Shown here one piece after another: positions 58,016 through 64,000 of a stretch of DNA of 64,000 nucleotides. The stretch spans positions 27,630,001 through 27,694,000 of the forward strand of contig JBAIAC010000010.1 in assembly GCA_037349315.1 (NCBI GenBank). The letters are read 5' to 3'. This DNA is from Chelydra serpentina (taxonomy: Eukaryota; Chordata; Testudines; Chelydridae). Position numbers and translations under genes: made by a program. Positions within the stretch are counted from its first letter, which is position 1; each line of letters begins with the position of its first letter. Below the pieces are notes generated by a model. The model was not told the origin of the DNA. It ran no database searches and saw nothing but the letters and a program-made list of their open reading frames with translations.

Positions 58016-59532
58016 CAGACCAAAGTCCTCTTCACATACATACATACACACACGTACATACCCGAGACTTCATCAAATTGAGCTTTCCTCATAGTTCCCA
58101 CCCGCTCAACTGAAAGGACCACTGGCATAGTTCCAGGCTTATCTGCATCTCTAATCCCTTTCTTGGCCTCCTTAAGGGCATTTACTCAGGTCTCAGGCGT
58201 CTTAGCCGTCTCCTCTCTTGGGGCACATCCTGCTTCCTCCAGACTGGGTATTTGGGCTTGCAGCCTCCCTGCATTTCTCTAGGTTTAACCTAGCAGGTCT
58301 GACCTTAGTCCAGTTTTGTTCTCTCCTTCAAAGGGCCATGACTACCAGTGACCAGCCAGCTGTCGCAAGGCACAATACATTTATTTTTCGAACAAAAGCG
58401 TTACAGAGAAAACATATCAGAAAACAATTAAAGGTCTACACACTTGCTAGGCTTACCAGAAGTCATCAGCCTTCAACAGGGGAATCTGGTAGGTATCAAA
58501 GTCCTTCAAACGCTTCCCACAGGGATCCACACTATCCCTCCTTCTCCCTTCTCTAAGTTACCTAGCTTGGATAGCGGAGCAGTGAAGCCATGGCAGCATG
58601 GTCCTCAGTGTGGGCAGAACAAACCCACCTGGGACCCTGGGTAATTACTCGCATGGCTAGCCCATCTGAAGTTTGTGCTGCCACAGCTTCACTGGTTCAA
58701 TTAAGCTAGCGAAATTAAAACAAGCTCAGTCTACACACAAGTTGCAATCACAGGATGTGAATGCAGTGTAGACATATCCTCATTCTCAACTAATGCAGCC
58801 TTTGCCAGTACAAAGAGGTCAGAAAACATGTAAGACAGCTCTTAGATGAAGAGCAGCTGACTCAAGCTGAATGCAGTCCCCAGGCACTGGCCATAGGCAG
58901 CTTTGTGGGGCTTCAGCCAGGGAAGACACCTCCCCTTGCTTCCTTTCCTGGCAGCAGCCCTGAAAACCTGCATGCTGGTGCCAATATACGAACCCCATGA
59001 ATGTTAAAAGTCAATGCATGGGATTGGTTCCAAGCAAAATGTTGCCATTAACCAGGAGTTAATATCAGGGTTGCTATTAAGTGACATCCACGGCCTATAT
59101 GCAGCTGAAAGTGAGGACAATGTACAATGAAAGTGAGGTACAGAATGCCACTGCCTGCCTTCCTCATAGCTTAGGGTGCCATGAGCACATCAGGCCCAGG
59201 CCCAAATCCCTTCACTAGGTCCCAGACAGCTTCTGATGCTAGTATAGGGCCTTGATCCTAATTTTCAGATGGATCAAGCCCCAGCTGTAGCAAAGACCAA
59301 ATTTTGATGAATGAACATGACAGCTGCACTCCTCTGGGACAATGCAGATCACAAAGCCCAGGAAAAAGCATGCAAGAACTGGGGACAAAGTACCTCTGTC
59401 CAAGGTAGCCGGCTAGGGAACAGTCTTTCAGAGGAAATCAGATGAATCCAGAGTCTTTCCATCCTTAGGAAATACTCCAAAACATCCTCTTCAAAAAGGC
59501 CTTATCTCACTTACAACATTGATACTCCGTTC
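58016..59532. other. intergenic stretch, minor repeats
   Basis: No gene. A CATACATACATACACACACG microsatellite is at 58035-58065. A remnant ending ATGCAGTGTAGACATATCC at 58600-58780 looks like the right half of a GGGTATGTCTACAC element. Confidence 0.45.
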
Positions 59533-59739
59533 CAGGGCCGGCTTTGCCACCAAAGCAAAAAAACCAACCAACCAACCAACCAAAAAAACCCAAAAACTGG
59601 CCAGAGCGCCGCCAAAGCAAAAAAAAAAAAAAAAAAGCAGGAGCGGAATTTGCTGCCCTAAGATTGGCCGGAATGCCGCCCCTTACAATGTGCCGCCCCA
59701 AGTATGTGCTTCCTAGGCTGGTGCCTAGAGCCGCCCCTG
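59533..59739. mobile_element. nonautonomous hAT element, CAGGGSCGGC ends
   Basis: Begins CAGGGCCGGCTTTGC and ends GCCTAGAGCCGCCCCTG, reverse complement CAGGGGCGGCTCTAG. Flanks CTCCGTTC (59525-59532) and CTCCCTTC (59740-59747) match at 7 of 8 positions. It contains CCAACCAACCAACC and an A-run of about 18 bases that may have expanded in place. Confidence 0.85.
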
Positions 59740-60854
59740 CTCCCTTCTACCGAAAAACTACAACCAACCATCCAAGAAAAAATAAAAAAGAAGAAACACA
59801 AAACCCTGAAGCACCCCTCCTCTGCCACAAAACAAAAGTAAACAAGTACAATTTTAAAAGCCCTAGTAGAAGCCTATCTCCAATAGAATTTTAACCCTGA
59901 AAAGGGAGACTTGCCTGATATACCATGAAGTCTGCTAGGGACTTTGCAGTTGCTATTGATTTTATGTGTAAGGTACTCAGACACTGTAGTGATGGAGCGT
60001 AGTATAAAATCCTTGGATACGTAGTAGCATAGGGGTTGCTACCAGCTATCCCTACCATAAATAACTGAACAACCCAATAGCCCAACAGCTAATTGCTTTC
60101 AGTCACTAAAACTGATGTGGGTCCAATTTGAAAAGGCAACCTAGAGGCAAGAGGTTCTCTACATCATTACCAATGTCTTGAGTTATCTAGTCCATTAATA
60201 TTGGGTTTTCTAATAAAATATTCATTGTCCATTATTATAATTTACTTCAGTTAAACTTATTAAAGAATAAATATAAAACATCACATTTTAATAGCTGTTT
60301 GAGAAATGTATTATATTTTGCTAAAATTCTGTATTTCTTCAGCTGTGTTGCGTGACTGTTTTCCAAAGGCCTTCTATACAGTAATTACACTTATGCGTGT
60401 CTCAGATGTACAGCTTCATGATATAACAGCTTAAACAGATCACTATCACCTCAGCCCTTCGTCTTCTGGAGGTAGATAAACTGGGTTTTATGTGGTTTAC
60501 GATATGGGGAGTTTTCAGATGAGAATTTAAGACTTAACAAGGTTCTGTCTGGTTCAGTTTTCAGGAGTGCTGAGCACTCATGTTGGCTACATAAAAGCTA
60601 AGCCTGATCTTTAGCCCATACCCAGTGGGGACAGGCAGCACATTAGAACATCTGTGCCTGAGATACAGTACAGTCTTCTCTCTCTCTCTCACACACACAG
60701 TGACAGAATGAAAGTGGAAGGCAACAGTAAGTTAGGTTGCCTAGGCCCTTTCCCAGCCTACCTCTGACTGGCTTATCAGGATGACTCCCTACTTTCCACA
60801 CTGCAATACCCATGTCATGCAATGCCCTCCCCTTCCTCAGAATAGATTCAGGGA
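59740..60854. other. intergenic stretch, minor repeat
   Basis: No gene. CT/CA microsatellite at 60676-60702. Confidence 0.45.
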
Positions 60855-61075
60855 GTCTAAGGCCATAAGGGACCATTGTGTTCATCTAGCCTGACCTCCT
60901 GTATACCACAGACCATAGAACTTCTCCAACATAAATCCTAGAACATATATTTTAGAACAGCATCTAAACTTGATTTGAAAATTGCCAATACTGAAGAGTC
61001 CACACCACCCTGGGTAAACTAGTTGTGCAGCAAAGGGCCGTAGTTTGACGTTTAATGTATCCACATACCCATAGC
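60855..61075 (-). repeat. CR1-like 3' fragment
   Basis: Plus strand GGCCATAAGGGACCATTGTGTTCATCTAGCCTGACCTCCTG is the reverse complement of the GGAGGTCAGRCTAGATGA tail type, and GGGTAAACTAGTTGTGCAG lies where CR1 encodes its C terminus. Strongly diverged. Confidence 0.65.
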
Positions 61076-62295
61076 ATATATAATTTGAAAGCTTATTTTA
61101 TGTATGTTTAGATGAGGTATGATGTATCACTGTCAAGTGGTGCCATAAGTCTATAGGGGATGTGAAACAATGGTACCCAAAATGAGCGTCATTTTTTGCA
61201 CAGTTCCAGAAACACTGAAACATGACTATGACAACAGTTTTTACTGTTTAAATTAGTTTCAACATCTTAACATGGTATTAATTGGTGAGAGCTACAAAAC
61301 AATAATGTATTAGAAAATTTTCATTCATTTTGCATAGGTGAGATTTCATCTTCAGAAATTATGAAGCTGTTTGCAGTTGGCAAAAATGTGAATATCAACA
61401 TTTTGCAATATACTAACATGATGTTTTCACTTTGCATATTCTTAATTGTCAAAGTATCTCACTAGTGATTATAATAATTCTTTATATTTTCAATTGAAAT
61501 TTGCTGACCAGATCAGTTTCACACTGAAGGTTGTGCACCAGTAGATTATGTGCCCATAGTTTGTACTGCATGGTGGGTAGATATAAATGTATGTAAATTC
61601 CTAATGTAATGTTTCTCCATTTGTAAGCTTTTCTACATACAATGTAGCATCTAGCCTGCCTGGTGGAAGGGTTTAATCTGTAATTGCCTATGCATGCAGT
61701 ACTAGCCTTTGAAATATTCTAGAAAATAGCTGTGTAATTCAGTGACACTTATGCATAGATCAGTCTTAGTGTTAGAAGTGACACTATCCAGCTTCATTTG
61801 CAAAAGCTATGAGAGAAAGAAGTGGCATAACAAGAAGTAGTGAAGACTAAGTCCAGAAACAAGTTCTTGCCTCTGCACTGAAGAGGGATGTAGAGCATGT
61901 TACAGCTCTCAACAACCATGTGATCACCACATAGGCGCTTAATGTCCCAATAGTTGCAATTCTCCCATTATAACAATTTCATTCAGTTACGTTGGTTTCC
62001 TCCTTTTTAGGGTTCCATTTGCCCTCATGACCACAATATGCAAATTATGAAGAGTTCTGAACATCACTGTATTTGTGCTATGTGGAAAATACCCATACCA
62101 TATTTTAAAGAGACCTGAAACAGGGTGCTTAACCCATTGTTTCCTCCAGCCATGCAAACTATGCATAAGGACTGCAGCTATAGACAAGAGTGAGGATACC
62201 ATTAACGTTATTATTTTGTTAGTGAAACGCAAATTGCTCCCAGCGAAGAAACTACAGCATTTATTTCAAGGAAACATGTTGTTTGCAGTGTGATA
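61076..62295. other. intergenic stretch, nothing recognised
   Basis: No gene or nameable repeat. Confidence 0.45.
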
Positions 62296-62375
62296 GTTGT
62301 GTGGGATATTAAAGGATATTAAAGAGACAAGGTGGGTCAGGTAATATCCTTTATTGGACCAACTGTGATGGACTG
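62296..62375 (-). repeat. fragment of an unclassified reptile repeat
   Basis: GATATTAAAGAGACAAGGTGGGT and AATATCCTTTATTGGACCAAC read on the minus strand as the ATTACCT.ACCCACCTTGTCTCT tail type that I associate with the same broad family as 2986-3485. Confidence 0.5.
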
Positions 62376-62767
62376 GCAAATGTAACATATCAGCAAGTCA
62401 TGATGGGTCTAGAATTTAAATTGTTTCATGTCTATTGTATAATCTCTCTTCAAAAAATTCTCTGCTTAAATTCGATGGGAACATCCGCTCTCATTTTTTC
62501 CATCTTCACAGTGCTAACCAATATCTGCGAATGTGTCTCTAACGCATCTGATAAATATAAAAACAAATAAGGATGTGCTTTAAATCAGAACCATGCTCTG
62601 GTTGTCTCAGTGCATTTTCTGTCTGAATTGTCTTGTCAGCCTCTTTAGGTTGTAAACACCACAGTGCAGGAACAGCATCTTCCTTTGTGTCTTATACAGT
62701 ATCAAGCACACTGTCAGCACTGCACAATTATCAAGTAATTTTCCCTCATCATACAGGCAGAGTTTCA
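62376..62767. other. intergenic stretch, nothing recognised
   Basis: No gene or nameable repeat. Confidence 0.4.
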
Positions 62768-63104
62768 AATGTGCTGGGGGGTGCTCCTCACAGGCTTTGC
62801 CCCCTGCCCCTGCTCTGCCTCCTCCCGTCCCTACTCCGCCCCCACCCTGCCTTTTTCCGCCCCATCCCCCGAGCGCACCCAGCCCTCGTTCCTTCCACCT
62901 TCCCCCCCAGCGCCTCCTGCACGCCGCAGAACAGCTAATCCACGGCAGACAAAAGGTGCTGGGGGATAGGGGAGTGGGGGGCACTGATTGGCAGGGCCGC
63001 CAGTGGGCGGGAGGTGCTGGGGGAAGGCACTGAGAGGGGGGCCTGCTGGTGGATGCTAAGCACTCATCCTTTTTTTCTGTGGGTGCTCCAGGGCTGGAGC
63101 CCCT
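62768..63104. repeat. GC-rich repeat, probably a DNA element
   Basis: GGTGCTGGGGGGTGCTCC at the left, repeated GGTGCTGGGGG units at about 62956 and 63014, and GTGGGTGCTCCAGGGCTGGAGCCCC at the right. Strongly biased C/G strands create the overlapping 60-160-codon frames on both strands. Unnamed. Confidence 0.5.
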
Positions 63105-63126
63105 CATAACTGCATGTTTCCATTTA

Positions 63127-63370
63127 GGCTATGTCTACACTACCCACCCGATTCGTCGGGTAGCTATCGATGTTCTGCGATTGATTTATCGCGTCTCGTC
63201 TAGATGCGATAAATCAATCCCAGAGCTGCTCCCCGTTGACACCGGAACTCCAGCTCCGTGAACGGAGGAAGCGCTGCCGACGGGGGAGCCTGCCTGCTGC
63301 CGTGTGCACCAGGGTAAGTACTTTTAAAAATTGATCTAAGATATTCGACTTCAGCTACGTTATTCACGTA
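63127..63370. mobile_element. hairpin-rich TIR element, right end missing
   Basis: GGCTATGTCTACACTACCC follows TTA (63124-63126). Internal hairpins: 18-base arms at 63179-63196 and 63202-63219 with one mismatch, and CTACCCACCCGATTCGTCGGGTAG near 63139-63162. GACTTCAGCTACGTTATTCACGTA at the right end matches the element at 28886-29191 read in the other direction, but the terminal segment after it is lost. Confidence 0.75.
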
Positions 63371-64000
63371 CACAGAGGTCTTCAGGTCCCAGAAAATGCA
63401 GCATGAAACCATTTAAAATCATTTGCACACATCATGACCTGCTGATGGGTTACATTTGCCAGTCCACTAGAAGACTGCATATTTGTAATGAAATAGATCC
63501 ATCATAAATGTAATGAACAGAACATGGGGCTCCCCTTTCCTTTACTGTACCTTTTCTGCTGTAATTAAGAATGACTTGTACTGAATTATGGATTTTTCTG
63601 AACATATTCCTATTCACCCTGTAATGGGTTTCTTCCATTGTGGGATTGTTGTGATTAGAGCTGCGCAAATAATGGAATTTTTGGTTTGCTGGCAATTCTG
63701 AAAAATAGAAAAAAGAAAAATTGTTTTACATTGAACTGAAAATGAAATTTGTCATATGTTAGGCAAATCAAAAACATTCATTTCCAGGCAAATGAAACAG
63801 TTCAATTAGACAAAACCAATATATTTTCTTTTTATTTCAAACATTTAAAAACATTCAAAAATATTTTAATAAAAATTAAAGGAAATTTTGAAATGAAAGT
63901 CATTTTGAACCAAAATATCAAAACACTTCATTTTGAAAACGTCAAAACAAATCATTTAGATGTTTTTTCGGGTTTATTTTTGACCAACGCAATTTGGTGA
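63371..64000. other. intergenic stretch, nothing recognised
   Basis: AT-rich, no gene. The frames at 63450-63695 and 63749-64000 have no recognisable features. Confidence 0.4.

Noticed and set aside
62607..63107. 166-codon minus-strand frame
   Set aside because: It runs through the GC-rich repeat, where strand-biased C/G composition removes stops on both strands.

Overview
The window is vertebrate nuclear DNA, most likely from a turtle (Testudines). The only gene recognised is RAB32, on the minus strand. Exon 1 (coding 41261-41489) and exon 2 (501-778) both have clear splice sites and join in phase. Together they encode the first 169 residues of a Rab32-type small GTPase. The last exon, carrying the C-terminal helix and the prenylation tail, lies beyond the left edge. 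Intron 1 is therefore about 40.5 kb and fills nearly two thirds of the window. A GC- and CpG-rich promoter region covers exon 1 and about 700 bases to its right. From about 42.2 kb to the right edge I see no host exon; this is 5' intergenic DNA.

Everything else recognisable is interspersed repeat. The turtle assignment rests on the repeats: CR1 LINEs with the tandem ATTCTATG-type 3' end, a tRNA-derived SINE whose tail is almost identical to that CR1 3' end, and many DNA-transposon families. The DNA transposons include hAT copies with 8-bp target-site duplications, Tigger/pogo-like copies at TA, and a large group of short elements with GGGCTTGTCTACAC-type ends flanked by 3-bp duplications such as TAA. 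There are two solo LTRs, MIR-like CORE-SINEs, and one strongly decayed non-LTR retrotransposon at 3.75-5.93 kb.

Layout: 1-778, intron 2 fragment and exon 2. 779-41260, intron 1, with an unclassified repeat (3.0-3.5 kb), a decayed LINE (3.8-5.9), short TIR elements throughout, a nested Tigger-like element (11.1-12.0), a long imperfect palindrome (15.1-15.6), two CR1 copies in sense with RAB32 (22.7-24.7 and 32.6-33.1), hAT elements (17.6, 27.9, 30.0, 36.4) and a SINE (38.6). 41261-42200, exon 1 and CpG-rich promoter. 42.2-64.0, a 2-kb fold-back hAT element carrying a second hAT (43.8-45.8), a pyrimidine tract (47.0-47.3), solo LTRs (49.1-50.2 and 54.8-55.4), a plus-strand CR1 relative (56.2-56.9) and more TIR elements.

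I found no new multi-gene system. The most unusual structures are the fold-back hAT, whose two arms act as before/after copies of a nested insertion, and the 15.1-kb palindrome, in which two short blocks are flipped relative to their flanks. Repeat boundaries are read by eye and should be taken as accurate to a few bases only where a target-site duplication is stated.
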